Below, piece after piece: positions 26,069 through 35,592 of a DNA stretch of 64,000 nt; within the stretch, counting starts at the first letter, position 1; the number at the start of each line of letters is the position of its first letter. The position numbers and the translations under genes were made by a program. Under the pieces are notes generated by a model that was given only the letters and a program-made list of their open reading frames with translations, searched no databases and was not told the DNA's origin. This stretch comes from an uncultured Pseudomonadota bacterium (GTDB lineage: Bacteria > Pseudomonadota > Gammaproteobacteria > Steroidobacterales > Steroidobacteraceae): the NCBI GenBank assembly GCA_903879335.1, contig CAIRLC010000005.1, forward strand, positions 1 to 64,000. Direction: 5' to 3'.

Positions 26069-28027
26069 TCAGCGCGCAATCAACGGCAGGTCGATGCGAC
26101 TGGCGTGTGTGGCGTCGTGCAGTACGGTCATCGTTTGCTTCTGATAATCCGCAGGCTTTGCCAAGAACACGTTGGGCACGAAGGTCTGCGGATTGCGCTC
26201 ATAAACGGGGAACCAGCTCGACTGGATCTGCACCATGATCCGGTGTCCTTTCTTGAAGACATGGTTGGCATTCGGCAGATCGAAGCTGTATTCCAATGCA
26301 ACATTCGGTGTGATCGGTTTGCCGACCGTATAGCCCTCACGATAGCGGCCGCGCAGGATGTCGGCCGCCACCATCAATTGATAGCCGCCCATGAAGGCAT
26401 CGCCGGCCACTTCGTCGGGATACACGTCGATGAGTTTGACGACCCAATCCGCGTCCGTACCCGTCGTCGCGGCCTGCAGATGCACCATCGGTGCACCGGC
26501 GATTTGTACGGCGGACGTCAGTGGCGGCGTGACGTACGACAACACGTCGGTACGCGTGGCGACATTGCGCTGATCCTCGGTGAGCCACTCGTGCCATGGC
26601 GCGCCGACCGAGAAACCGTCCGCAGGATCAACCGGGTTGATTGGCCGCTGGCGATAGGGCACGGGTTTGGCTGGATCCGACACGTAGGCATCGGCGCCGT
26701 CGTTGGCAGCAGGCGCCGAGAACGACAGCGCGCCCGATGCGCCGAGATAGAGCGGCGTCGTCACCGGCGAGCGTTCGCCGCTGGCTGATGGCCAGGTCTT
26801 CAAATGGCGCCACGTATTGGTGCCCGTCTCGTAGGCGGTCACCGGGGCCACATCAAGCGCTGGGGCGTTGTCCTTGAGGTAGTGGTCAAGGAATGGCAGC
26901 AGGACATCGCGCTGGAAATCATAGGCCGTGTCGCTCGGGAAACGAATCCTGCCCAAATGCGTACCGTCGCTGATTTCTTGGCCGTGATACCAAGGTCCGA
27001 TCGCCAAAAAGACCTTGTCGTTGTTGACGTCCTTCGGCTTGAGTGCGCGATAGATCGCCAATGCGCCGTAAATATCTTCCTGATCCCACAAGCCGTGCAC
27101 GAGCAGCATCGGCACGCTCAATGGCTCGCGTGCGAGTAGCTTGTCGATCGCCTGCTCCTGCCAGAAGTTGTCGTAGGCGGGATGGGCGAGCATCTTCTGC
27201 CAAAAACCAATCTGCTCAAGTCCGTGCGCGCGAGCGAGGTCGCCAGTCGAGCCCCCTTCGAGGTACTGGGCGTAGTCATCGCCCTGTGAGGTCCACCAGT
27301 GCTCGGAATTATCCCGCGTCGCCACCTGATCGTGGATGTACGGCAGGTTGATGGCGCGGAAGGCGCCGTGGTGAAACCAGTCATCCCCCATCCAGCCATC
27401 CACCATCGGATTCATCGGCACCGTCACCTTCAGGGCGGGATGCGGATGATAGGCCGCCATCAGTGGTTCAAAGCCGTCATACGAGATGCCGAGTGTGCCG
27501 ACCCGACCATTGGATTCGGGTACGTGCTGCACGAGCCATTCGATCGTGTCGTAGGTGTCGGTGGAGTCATCCACGGGCGTCGGGTTCTGTGGGCCGGAGA
27601 CGGGGCGGGCCATCACGTAATCACCCTCAGAGCCGTACTTGCCTCGGATGTCCTGCAAGACGCGGATGTAGCCGCCTTCGATGATGGTGTAGAGGGCGTT
27701 ATCGTAGCCGACGAGGTTCGGTGCGAGATGCGCGGACGGGCCGTGGTTGGCCATGCCGTTCGCATCGTAGGGTGTGCGCGTGAGCAGCATCGGCGCGTGT
27801 TGGGCGCCTTTGGGCACGAGGATCAGCGTGTGTAATTTGACCCCATCGCGCATTGGGATCATGACGTCACGCTTCTCGAAATTCCAACTGCTGGTGACCG
27901 TCTTGAAGGACGCCGGGGTTTCCGAGGGCAAGTTCGGATACTGCGCTCGAGTCGCAGGGGCTGCGGGTGTGGCGCTGGCGAGTGCCGAGACTAGGACCGT
28001 GCAGGCGAGCGTGACGCGAATCAGCAT
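26069..28027 (-). CDS. Exported S15/CocE-NonD family hydrolase
   Basis: 652 residues with a signal peptide (MLIRVTLACTVLVSALASA) and GGGAG-type ribosome site (GGGAG 7 bases before ATG). The N-terminal alpha/beta hydrolase domain has the elbow GISYDG (Ser182), a following YRALK/GLWDQEDI acid loop and DIRGKYGSEG. The C-terminal jelly-roll (about 400-640, PMVHLQAATTGTDADWVVKL) is the X-Pro dipeptidyl-peptidase C domain. Relatives are cocaine esterase, glutaryl-7-ACA acylase and Xaa-Pro peptidases, so substrate class is open. Confidence 0.85.
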   Translation of the reverse strand: MLIRVTLACTVLVSALASATPAAPATRAQYPNLPSETPASFKTVTSSWNFEKRDVMIPMRDGVKLHTLILVPKGAQHAPMLLTRTPYDANGMANHGPSAHLAPNLVGYDNALYTIIEGGYIRVLQDIRGKYGSEGDYVMARPVSGPQNPTPVDDSTDTYDTIEWLVQHVPESNGRVGTLGISYDGFEPLMAAYHPHPALKVTVPMNPMVDGWMGDDWFHHGAFRAINLPYIHDQVATRDNSEHWWTSQGDDYAQYLEGGSTGDLARAHGLEQIGFWQKMLAHPAYDNFWQEQAIDKLLAREPLSVPMLLVHGLWDQEDIYGALAIYRALKPKDVNNDKVFLAIGPWYHGQEISDGTHLGRIRFPSDTAYDFQRDVLLPFLDHYLKDNAPALDVAPVTAYETGTNTWRHLKTWPSASGERSPVTTPLYLGASGALSFSAPAANDGADAYVSDPAKPVPYRQRPINPVDPADGFSVGAPWHEWLTEDQRNVATRTDVLSYVTPPLTSAVQIAGAPMVHLQAATTGTDADWVVKLIDVYPDEVAGDAFMGGYQLMVAADILRGRYREGYTVGKPITPNVALEYSFDLPNANHVFKKGHRIMVQIQSSWFPVYERNPQTFVPNVFLAKPADYQKQTMTVLHDATHASRIDLPLIAR

Positions 28028-28073
28028 GAGTAGGCTCCCGTTGAGGAAGCCCGATGGTAGCCCGAGCCGAGGT

Positions 28074-29258
28074 TTAAGCGATAACCGTTCGCCGTGGCAG
28101 CAAGTCTAGACGTCGCAGGAGTGGTTGGATGGCGAGACCCTGCAGAATCACCGACAGGGCCACAACCGCCACCAGCAGATCGCCCGATGGGCCGGACGAG
28201 TCGGCGCCTATGGCCGTCGCCGTCGGCAAAACCAAGGCCAGCGCCAGCGCGCCCCGCAAACTGCCGACCACCAGGATGTGTTGGTACGCCATCGGCAATG
28301 GGCGAGAAGAGCCGCGGAAAAGCCCCGCGAGGGGATAGATCGCCACTGCGCGTGCGGCCCAGATGACCAGCAGGACCACCGTCACGGGCCCGATCAGGGT
28401 GGGTAGTTGCGGCAGTCCCCACCAGCCGATCCACAGGAATATCGCGGTGTTGCTGAGATGCCCGTAGCTGAGGAGTGCGTCCCAGTGGCCGGTGGACGTC
28501 TCGCTTCGGCGAGCGGCAACGACGAGACCCGCGACCACGGTGGTCACCACGGGCGAGGCGTGGCCGAGTTGAGCGAGGTGCGCCATGCCGATAGCCGCAG
28601 CGAGTTGCAGCACGCTCTCGAGGGGCGGGTGACGCAGGCGCGGCCCGAGTACATTGAGCACTCCCCCGGCGATCAGTCCCAACACCAGCGCAAGACCGAC
28701 CTCCGTCGCAAGGAGGCCTGCGAGGGCGGAAAACGCCAAACCGTCTGGACTCAACCACAGCGGCACGAGCGAGAGCAGGCAGGCGGCGACCGCGTCATTC
28801 AATAGGCTCTCGGACTCGACCAGTGTGAGCAATCGTCCACCGAGGCCGACCGCGCGGAACGTGGCGATGACGGCCACCGGGTCGGTGGCCGCGATGATTG
28901 CGGCCAAGGGTAGCGTGCTCGCGATCGGCCAATGCGCGCAATAAACCAAGGTCGTTGCAATCACTGCCGCCGCGATCAGCGTGCCGAGGCACGCAAAACT
29001 CAGCACAGGCCCTGCGTCGCGGCGCAACTCCGCCACATCGACGGTCCGCGCGCCTTCAAAGAGCAAGGGCGCCAGCAGCCAGGTCATCGCCGTCTCACGG
29101 GCGACGGACTGCACCGCGATCGGTGTCAGTGCCCAAGCGCCGCCGAGGAGTACCAGTAGTACGCTCGCCGGGACCCGTAGGCGCGCGCCGATCCAATCCG
29201 CGGCGTGGCTTTGTGCCCACAGGAGTGCCAGCAGTCCGATCGCCAACGTGACGGTCAT
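28074..29258 (-). CDS. CPA1-type Na+(K+)/H+ antiporter
   Basis: 394 residues with about 12-13 membrane helices. The start is ATG 29258 (GGAGGG just upstream), overlapping the LysR stop by 4 bases; a longer frame from 29378 lies inside lysR. The functional core of CPA1 proteins is visible: AAIIAATDPVAVIATFR and ESESLLNDAVA, with the conserved Asp residues. LRGALALALVLP near the end is also typical. There is no long cytoplasmic tail. Its overlap with lysR implies regulation by that gene. Confidence 0.9.
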   Translation of the reverse strand: MTVTLAIGLLALLWAQSHAADWIGARLRVPASVLLVLLGGAWALTPIAVQSVARETAMTWLLAPLLFEGARTVDVAELRRDAGPVLSFACLGTLIAAAVIATTLVYCAHWPIASTLPLAAIIAATDPVAVIATFRAVGLGGRLLTLVESESLLNDAVAACLLSLVPLWLSPDGLAFSALAGLLATEVGLALVLGLIAGGVLNVLGPRLRHPPLESVLQLAAAIGMAHLAQLGHASPVVTTVVAGLVVAARRSETSTGHWDALLSYGHLSNTAIFLWIGWWGLPQLPTLIGPVTVVLLVIWAARAVAIYPLAGLFRGSSRPLPMAYQHILVVGSLRGALALALVLPTATAIGADSSGPSGDLLVAVVALSVILQGLAIQPLLRRLDLLPRRTVIA

Positions 29259-30190
29259 AGGCCCTCCATCGGACGCCGCTGTAAGCGAGAGTCGGTGAGT
29301 ACCGCGTTCACCAACCATTCGCGGAACAGACGCACCTTCGGGCTGTCCACGTGGGTGCGCCGACAGACAAACCACCAATCGGCCGGGTGGGCGGCGCGCA
29401 GCGGGGCGAAGGGTTCCACCAGAGCGCCTGAGGCCAATTCATCGGCGGCATAGACTTCCATGGCGAGCGCAACCCCAAGACCCTGACGCGCGGTGGCCAA
29501 CGCATGGTCGTAACTATCAAAAGAAAGGCCGGCATCTGGATCAACGCCCTCGACCCCAGCCCGATCCAACCAATACTGCCAGTCCGGGCGCGACGGGTGC
29601 ACCTGTAGCAGCGGTGCATGCGCCAGATCAGCCGGGCTCCGCAATGGCGAGCGGGCGAGGAAGGCAGGGCTCGCGACGGGGAACACTTCGCTGGAAAATA
29701 AGTAGGTGTAGTCCAGGTCAGCGTACTGGCGATGGCCGATCAATACGCAGGCCTCAACCTCATCGCGGCCAAAATCGACGTCCCACTGTGAGGTCAGCAA
29801 GCGCAGTCGCAAGTCCGGATGTCGGGTCTCAAAGTCTGGCAGTCGAGGGATCAGCCAGCGGATGGTCAGCGTTGAATACAGCTGCACGGTCAAGACTTCG
29901 CCGCGTTGCGGGGCCACTAATCGTTCTGCCGTATCGGCGATCCGATTGAACGACTCACGGACCGTGGCGTACAAACTGCGTCCGGCCGCGGTGAGACTGA
30001 GCGCTCGAGGCTCCCGATTAAAGAGCGCGAGACCGAGGTGTCGCTCCAGTTGTTTGATGTGATAGCTGACAGCCGAGTGCGATACGCACATCTCATTGCC
30101 CGCGGCGCGAAACGAGCCGAGTCGTGCGGCAGACTCAAAACTCTTTAGGGCGTTCAGTGGCGGCAAGGTGCGGCGCATGGCGTCGTCCAC
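29255..30190 (-). CDS. LysR-family transcriptional regulator, GcvA-like
   Basis: 311 residues. The winged helix-turn-helix is at about 9-67 (LPPLNALKSFESAARLGSF ... HSAVSYHIKQLERHLG), then the effector domain. The LNALKSFEAAARxGSF opening is typical of the GcvA group. ATG 30178 (four codons in) is an equally good start. It is the first gene of a run of six minus-strand genes, and diverges from the gene at 30335 with 144 bases between, where its binding site (T-N11-A type) would be expected. Confidence 0.88.
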   Translation of the reverse strand: MDDAMRRTLPPLNALKSFESAARLGSFRAAGNEMCVSHSAVSYHIKQLERHLGLALFNREPRALSLTAAGRSLYATVRESFNRIADTAERLVAPQRGEVLTVQLYSTLTIRWLIPRLPDFETRHPDLRLRLLTSQWDVDFGRDEVEACVLIGHRQYADLDYTYLFSSEVFPVASPAFLARSPLRSPADLAHAPLLQVHPSRPDWQYWLDRAGVEGVDPDAGLSFDSYDHALATARQGLGVALAMEVYAADELASGALVEPFAPLRAAHPADWWFVCRRTHVDSPKVRLFREWLVNAVLTDSRLQRRPMEGL

Positions 30191-30334
30191 AGGTGGGGCG
30201 GTCGGAGTGTAACGTCGAAATAAGGGGCGGTCAGCGCCTGTGGATCTAAAAATTAGACCAATCGTCGAGAATTCAATACTTTACGGTCAATCTGTGCGTT
30301 TTTAGGCTTGCGGTAATCGATGAAGGGGGATTCG

Positions 30335-31009
30335 ATGCCGCTTGAGCCGAAGGTTCCTGTCCACCCGCGTTTATGCGTACGTGCCGACCGCCAAGATGCC
30401 GAGCTCGGTTGGGGCGGTCGGGCAGGTGTGCACGCGTGGACCACATCGGCGGCGGATCGTCGTCGATCCTGGTTCGCAGAAGGAGACACGCTGGGTGTGC
30501 AGCCGATGGTCATTCTGTCGGCGCCTTGCTCTGCGAGCGAGTGGACGGTGACGCGGGCCTCCCGCGACCAGACGGAATGGTCACAGACCGTCGCCGACGG
30601 GCGTGGCCTCGAGGTGCTCGCCGTTCGCCAAACGGTGACGATTGATGAGTGGGGATTACACCTTGCGCTGGCCATCGACAATGTGGCCCCGCATCGACTC
30701 GATTCGCGTTGGGGCTTCGGTTTAAATCTCACGGCCCCGCTCGATGCAACGCTCGCGGTTCCAAGTGGTGCCATGGGCGAAGGCGTGGAGCTGAAGACCG
30801 GCTCGTCGCCCTTTGTCTGGCCTCGATGCTGCACACTGCAGCACGCCAATGCGGATCGTTTGGACGTGTTGGCCTACCCGCCGTTGACCCGTACGGTGGT
30901 CCGGCGCGGATCAAATCAGATTGAACTGATCCTGCTGGCGCTCGGGCCAATCGCCTCGGGTCAAACCGTGCGCGCCGAGTGCCGTCTGCGCAGTCAGGTG
31001 AATGAGTGA
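30335..31009 (+). CDS. Hypothetical protein, possible beta-sandwich (mutarotase-like)
   Basis: I do not recognise this 224-residue protein. I start it at ATG 30335 because AAGGGGGA stands 4 bases upstream; an in-frame ATG at 30320 lies before that site. There is no signal peptide or membrane helix. It is rich in alternating beta-strand patterns (VRQTVTIDEWGLHLALAIDN, then SRWGFGLNLTAP), which recall aldose-epimerase or amylase C-terminal beta-sandwich domains, but this is only an impression. It is divergent from lysR. Confidence 0.6.
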   Translation: MPLEPKVPVHPRLCVRADRQDAELGWGGRAGVHAWTTSAADRRRSWFAEGDTLGVQPMVILSAPCSASEWTVTRASRDQTEWSQTVADGRGLEVLAVRQTVTIDEWGLHLALAIDNVAPHRLDSRWGFGLNLTAPLDATLAVPSGAMGEGVELKTGSSPFVWPRCCTLQHANADRLDVLAYPPLTRTVVRRGSNQIELILLALGPIASGQTVRAECRLRSQVNE

Positions 31010-31134
31010 CGGTCGCGCTGAGCGAGAGCAGCGGCAATGGGCCGCATTGCGGTCCTTGCTTATGGCGTTCCTGGCCATTGCGTGCACACTCAAGCCTGAG
31101 ACGACGAGGTCTTTAAGCCGCGAAGGGGCACGCA

Positions 31135-31539
31135 ATGAGGCGATCCACGTTCTGGCCTTGGTTAGGCGTCATGTTGCTGCTGGCTCAAGCCCCCTTAGCG
31201 GATGAGCTCGCGCCGGGTCTCGTGGATGCTTCCGGCGATGATCGTGTGCAACTGCTCTATGCCTTGCAGGCGACGCTGCGGAATATCAATCCCGACGCCG
31301 TGATTGAATACTGCACGGTGGTCTTGAAAGCGCCGGTGGGTGAGCGTGCCGATGCTGATGATCGTTTCGGTGCCGCCTGCGGCATTCAGGATGGGTTGAG
31401 TCAACGGCACATGCTGTTATGCGTGGATCCGCGCCGTGCTGAGGTGGCGATTGAGGAGTTAGATCAGGACGACCGTGATGCGCTCATCGATTTTATCGAG
31501 CGGCAATGTCCTACCGGCGACCGCGGCCCTCCGCCATAG
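31135..31539 (+). CDS. Hypothetical exported protein with four cysteines
   Basis: 134 residues with a signal peptide (FWPWLGVMLLLAQAPLADE) and a ribosome site (AAGGGG 6 bases before ATG). The mature part is acidic with four Cys (EYC, AACG, LLCV, RQCP), which may form two disulfides in the periplasm. I do not recognise the family. It lies 125 bases after the previous gene and converges on pilE with only 16 bases between stops. Confidence 0.6.
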   Translation: MRRSTFWPWLGVMLLLAQAPLADELAPGLVDASGDDRVQLLYALQATLRNINPDAVIEYCTVVLKAPVGERADADDRFGAACGIQDGLSQRHMLLCVDPRRAEVAIEELDQDDRDALIDFIERQCPTGDRGPPP

Positions 31540-31555
31540 CGCGCTGCGGCCCGCC

Positions 31556-31981
31556 TTACTTCCAGCAACCCGAGGCGTCGTTTGGACTGCGCACGCCCTG
31601 ATCGTCAATGCTGAGTGTTTGGCAGGCTGCAATATCCTTCAATTGTGCGCCGGCGGCGCTGGCGGTGACCTTCCAGGAGGTTGCCAGTGAGCCGGTGAAG
31701 CCTGCCGTCACGGCGAGCGAGTAGTAGCCGAGCGGCGTACTGGCGCCGATACCAAGGCCAGTAGGGGCTGCGCTGGCCAGATCGGCCGTGTACTGACTGT
31801 TCTGCAGAAAATACTTTTCTTCCGCGACCGACACCCGCAACAGCGTTGTCGTGGCGTCGGTCCGGTTTGATCGCAACACCGAACTGCGGTAACTCGCCAT
31901 CGCAAGGCTGCCCAAGATCGCGAGGACCACGACCGAGATCATCAGTTCAATCAGGGTGAAACCGGCGTTTTTGCGGGTCAT
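31556..31981 (-). CDS. pilE: Type IV pilin-like protein PilE
   Basis: 141 residues with a class IVa prepilin start: MTRKNAG then FTLIELMISVVVLAILGSLA, cut after Gly7 by PilD, Glu5 of the mature form present. Cys pair near the C-terminus (AACQTL ... SGCWK) gives the D-region disulfide. The pattern ATTTLLRVSVAEEKYFLQN is typical of PilE-type minor pilins encoded after pilY1. Its start overlaps the pilY1 stop by 4 bases. Confidence 0.92.
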   Translation of the reverse strand: MTRKNAGFTLIELMISVVVLAILGSLAMASYRSSVLRSNRTDATTTLLRVSVAEEKYFLQNSQYTADLASAAPTGLGIGASTPLGYYSLAVTAGFTGSLATSWKVTASAAGAQLKDIAACQTLSIDDQGVRSPNDASGCWK

Positions 31982-34900
31982 GGCGCGTCCGTCTCTTTCC
32001 AGTAGGTTTTGACTCGGCTCGAGAATGCTTTGCAGGAGCCCAACATTTCAGCCCCGGACATACAGAGCACATTGCTCTGCGTGCTGGTGGGGATCGGATT
32101 GCCATTGGCATCTTTGGCGGGCACCGGCGCTGGGAATAGGAAGGCTAAGTTCGGCGCGATACCTGTTTGCGCGAGTGTTGTCGAGCGGTCGGTGATGGCT
32201 TGGTTGCTTTGGTTATTGAGATTGGCGACTGGGCTGCCATCAATCACACTGACCGCATAGAACTTATTCACACCCAGCGCGGGTTGGCATAAGCCGACCA
32301 CGTTACCGCCGGGAGTGTACGTGGTGAACAAGATCTGATTGTTGAGGGTGGTCGCGTTCGACAGCACCTTTTCGCCTTGCCAACTGGACCCCGGCATATT
32401 GAGCAGCAATTTCCAGCCTTTAGACGTCGGCGGCAAGGTCGGCGTCGCACTGTTGGTGATGTCGGCGAGGTCGCTGTCGCCGATGCGGGACAGCGCGGCG
32501 TACTGCGCGCCGGTGAGCGGTGTGAACGGGTTGTAGTCGCGGACAGCGTAGAAGCGATCTTGGGTGGCCACACTCAGGGGGTGTCCGCGGTAGCCCGAAC
32601 CGATGGCGATATTGATGTACGGCGGCAGGCCACGTTGTTGTACGACCGAAATATCCGGCGGGTTATAAAACCGTCGGTTGCTGACTAAGGTCGCAGGACT
32701 CTGGTCGTGATCTCCAAGCGAGGCGATCACGCCGCCCGCCACGAGGGAGCCGCGACTATTGCTGTTGGTGATGTCAAAGCGCCAAATTTGGCCGCCGAGA
32801 TCGCCCACATACATCCGATCGGCCAAGCCATCGCCGTTGGTGTCTAAAATCGCGACATCGGACGGAATGGCATGATCCATCGACGGCAGAATCAGATCGG
32901 CGCCGCTACCGGTACCGCCCGCCCGCCACAGGAGCGTGCCGGATACGGCGTCGACCATATAGATCGCATTGCCGAGCGCATCGCTGGCAGCATAGGGTTC
33001 GTTTTCTTCGGCCGGGTCGTAGCCACCGCCGAAGACCAAGACCAGTTTTTGCTTGGAGACTTGGGCGCCACCGCCGACGGCAACTCGGGCCAGCTGTGGA
33101 TTCGACCACGCTTGTCCGATACCCGGTAACTGGGTCGGGCCCAGTGACCACATGAATTTCGGATTCAGCTTGTCGGTCACGTCCAAGGCGTAATAGGTGC
33201 TGCCGCCACGTCCTTGACCGAAGTAAATGAAAACGCGATCACCCGCAGCCGGATCGATGACGCCGTCGCCGTTCACGTCGTACTTCAAGACCTTGATCGA
33301 GCCATCCAGCGTGTAGTGTTTTTGGGCTTGTGGGCTGTTGGAATACAACTGTCGCAAGGACGGCAAGACCTCTTGCGGAATGAATGACCACAGTTCAGCG
33401 CCCGTGTCGGTTCTAAAAGCATGCAAGAAGCCATCGTTTTCAGCGACGAAAATAACGCCATCGGTGGCGTCAGGCGCTGCCGGTGTGCCGCCATAGATGA
33501 CCGCGGCGGGTTGTGCGTGCAGTGGATCGCCCATCGTGTGTCGGGTATCGGTCGTGATCAGGTTGCCGTTCTGATCCCGTAAGTCCTCGCCGCGCGCGTA
33601 AGCGATGATGGAGTCACGCAGGGTGCTGCTCGTGATGCCGAACAGGGTCGTACTGAGCGCGGTATTGGTCAGCGTGACGCTGGTCGCATCACTGCCTGAG
33701 AGCGTGACCGGGCTGCCCGGGTTCGCGCCGATATAGGTGTACACATTGCGATGTGGCGTGTTGGCGGGATCCCAATCCGGGATCTGATTGGCGGCGCCAC
33801 CGAGCGGAATATTGGTGCCGTCAATGGTGGGTGACCAGACGCTCTGGGCGCTGGACTTGAAAAATCCGGTGGTCGGATCGACGGCATCCTGTCCGTTGGC
33901 GTCGACAATCTTGCCGTTTTGGAGCAGGTAGCGTTTCAAGTTTCCCGGCCAATGGTAGTTCGTGGCTGGCTGGAAGACGGAGACGTACAGATCGTTGAGT
34001 GTCTGGGTGCGATTGAACGCGTTGACGGCCACCGTCGGTGCCGTGAACGTCGTCGAGATCTGCAAGATGTTGGAGACGATGGAGGTCAGCACCTGCTGCA
34101 ACGTTGTCAGGTCGGCTGCGGTGAAGGCTTGGCCGCCGCCCTTGGTAGCGGCATTTTGCAAGTACGTGAACGCGGTGCGCAGATCCGGGTCATCACCGAA
34201 GCCGATGAAAAACGTTTGGACGTTCTGTGGGCCACTGAGGGACGGGTTTAAATCTGCGTTGAACATGTAACTGGCCAGCGCGCCGAGGCACCGACCGGAA
34301 TTCGGGTCACCACCGCCACCGCCACCGCCACCGAGGTTGCCGCCCGTACCCCAGCCACTCAGGTTGTATGGCGATTGGGTGGCTGCATCACAGGCGCCAC
34401 CAACGGCTTGCATCGCCGGGGTGTAGTACGATTTCGTGATGAGGTCGCTGTCGTAGGTGGGCAGACCGTCGGTGAGGAACACCACGAAGTTGCGTTGGCA
34501 GGAATACTGGATCGGCGACACGTATTTACCGCCGGACACTGACGCCGCAATGCTCGCATTCGGCGAGACGCCGTAGACTGGGCTTTGACCCGAATAGTAG
34601 CGATACCCCTCATACAGCGTTTCGGACAAGGGCGTAAAACCAGAGGCGCTGAGGGAGTCAATCGCTGAGGTGAGCGTGACGCGTGACGTGGTATTCAGCG
34701 GGGTGACCGGTACGATCACGCGGCCGCCGGTACTCTGTGAGGTGTTGTACCGCATCAAACCGACATTGACGTTGGACAGTGAGTTGACCAGGCTCTTGGC
34801 GGCCGTTTGCACAACGCTAATACGCGTGCCGCTGCGCCATACACCGTAGTGGAAGAAGTTGAGATATTTGCCGGAGAAGACGGTGTAAATCGTCTGCGTC

Positions 34901-35592
34901 GCGCCGCTTTGATTCCAATAGGAGGCGCTGGCCGCGGCGACATAGTTGGGCGTGGTCAAGGACATGCCCGTACTGCTGGCGGGTGTGGCCGGAAAAGGGC
35001 CCGTGCCATTCAAGTAGTCAGACAGGCAGTCAATGGTCGTTTGCCGCGTGACGCTGCCCGAGACCGTAGGCGTCCACGAGTACGTGTAGCTGCCCGAGGA
35101 GCCGCGGCGTTTCCACTGCACCAAGGTCTCCGTGACAAACCCCGGATCGCCGGTGAGTGCCGGCGCCGAATTGGCGCATTGGTAGAGCGAGCTGTCCACC
35201 ACCGAGACGGCGTTCAATGAGTCCGGGCAGGTGGGGACATTGGAGCTTGTGGGCAAGCCACTGATCGGATCCGCCGTCGGCGCCACTTGACCTTGCACAA
35301 TGTACAGCTTCGTCTCATCGAAGGCCGTCGAACAGTTTCCTGTATTTGGATTTTGTCCTTGAGTGACCGGATAGCTGGCGGTGGGGTCATAGGGGACGGC
35401 CGAATAGACCGTACTGCTCATACTGCCGGAGGTGTCCAAGATCAGCAGGATGTTCGGACCCACCGTGCCTGCGGTAGGGGCCGCGAAAATTTCGCTGTCA
35501 TCCGCAAAAGTCGGAGACATGCCGGTGAGCGCCAAGCCCAAGCCCAAGCCCAGCCAAAGGATCAGCGAGTGCCAGCGTGGATTGCGATTCAC
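31978..35592 (-). CDS. pilY1: Type IV pilus tip adhesin/biogenesis factor PilY1
   Basis: 1204 residues. A signal peptide is followed by a VWA-like N-terminal domain with DTSGS at 53-57 and, at the C-terminal half, the PilC/PilY1 beta-propeller (from about residue 700: GVIFVAENDGFLHAFRTDTG). Two calcium-loop-like motifs are visible: YDVNGDGVIDP and DTNGDGLADRMYVGD, the latter matching the site needed for pilus extension control in PilY1. A glycine-rich linker, GGNLGGGGGGGGDPNSG, lies around residue 420. It overlaps the genes on both sides by 4 bases. Confidence 0.95.
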   Translation of the reverse strand: MNRNPRWHSLILWLGLGLGLALTGMSPTFADDSEIFAAPTAGTVGPNILLILDTSGSMSSTVYSAVPYDPTASYPVTQGQNPNTGNCSTAFDETKLYIVQGQVAPTADPISGLPTSSNVPTCPDSLNAVSVVDSSLYQCANSAPALTGDPGFVTETLVQWKRRGSSGSYTYSWTPTVSGSVTRQTTIDCLSDYLNGTGPFPATPASSTGMSLTTPNYVAAASASYWNQSGATQTIYTVFSGKYLNFFHYGVWRSGTRISVVQTAAKSLVNSLSNVNVGLMRYNTSQSTGGRVIVPVTPLNTTSRVTLTSAIDSLSASGFTPLSETLYEGYRYYSGQSPVYGVSPNASIAASVSGGKYVSPIQYSCQRNFVVFLTDGLPTYDSDLITKSYYTPAMQAVGGACDAATQSPYNLSGWGTGGNLGGGGGGGGDPNSGRCLGALASYMFNADLNPSLSGPQNVQTFFIGFGDDPDLRTAFTYLQNAATKGGGQAFTAADLTTLQQVLTSIVSNILQISTTFTAPTVAVNAFNRTQTLNDLYVSVFQPATNYHWPGNLKRYLLQNGKIVDANGQDAVDPTTGFFKSSAQSVWSPTIDGTNIPLGGAANQIPDWDPANTPHRNVYTYIGANPGSPVTLSGSDATSVTLTNTALSTTLFGITSSTLRDSIIAYARGEDLRDQNGNLITTDTRHTMGDPLHAQPAAVIYGGTPAAPDATDGVIFVAENDGFLHAFRTDTGAELWSFIPQEVLPSLRQLYSNSPQAQKHYTLDGSIKVLKYDVNGDGVIDPAAGDRVFIYFGQGRGGSTYYALDVTDKLNPKFMWSLGPTQLPGIGQAWSNPQLARVAVGGGAQVSKQKLVLVFGGGYDPAEENEPYAASDALGNAIYMVDAVSGTLLWRAGGTGSGADLILPSMDHAIPSDVAILDTNGDGLADRMYVGDLGGQIWRFDITNSNSRGSLVAGGVIASLGDHDQSPATLVSNRRFYNPPDISVVQQRGLPPYINIAIGSGYRGHPLSVATQDRFYAVRDYNPFTPLTGAQYAALSRIGDSDLADITNSATPTLPPTSKGWKLLLNMPGSSWQGEKVLSNATTLNNQILFTTYTPGGNVVGLCQPALGVNKFYAVSVIDGSPVANLNNQSNQAITDRSTTLAQTGIAPNLAFLFPAPVPAKDANGNPIPTSTQSNVLCMSGAEMLGSCKAFSSRVKTYWKETDAP

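Noticed and set aside
26057-26788. 243-codon plus-strand frame opposite the S15 hydrolase
   Set aside because: Antisense shadow; the minus-strand gene has a signal peptide, catalytic motif and ribosome site.
31002-31205. 67-codon frame overlapping two hypothetical genes
   Set aside because: It overlaps the signal-peptide gene at 31135 in another frame and shows no features of its own; only the ATGAGTGA overlap with the previous stop speaks for it.
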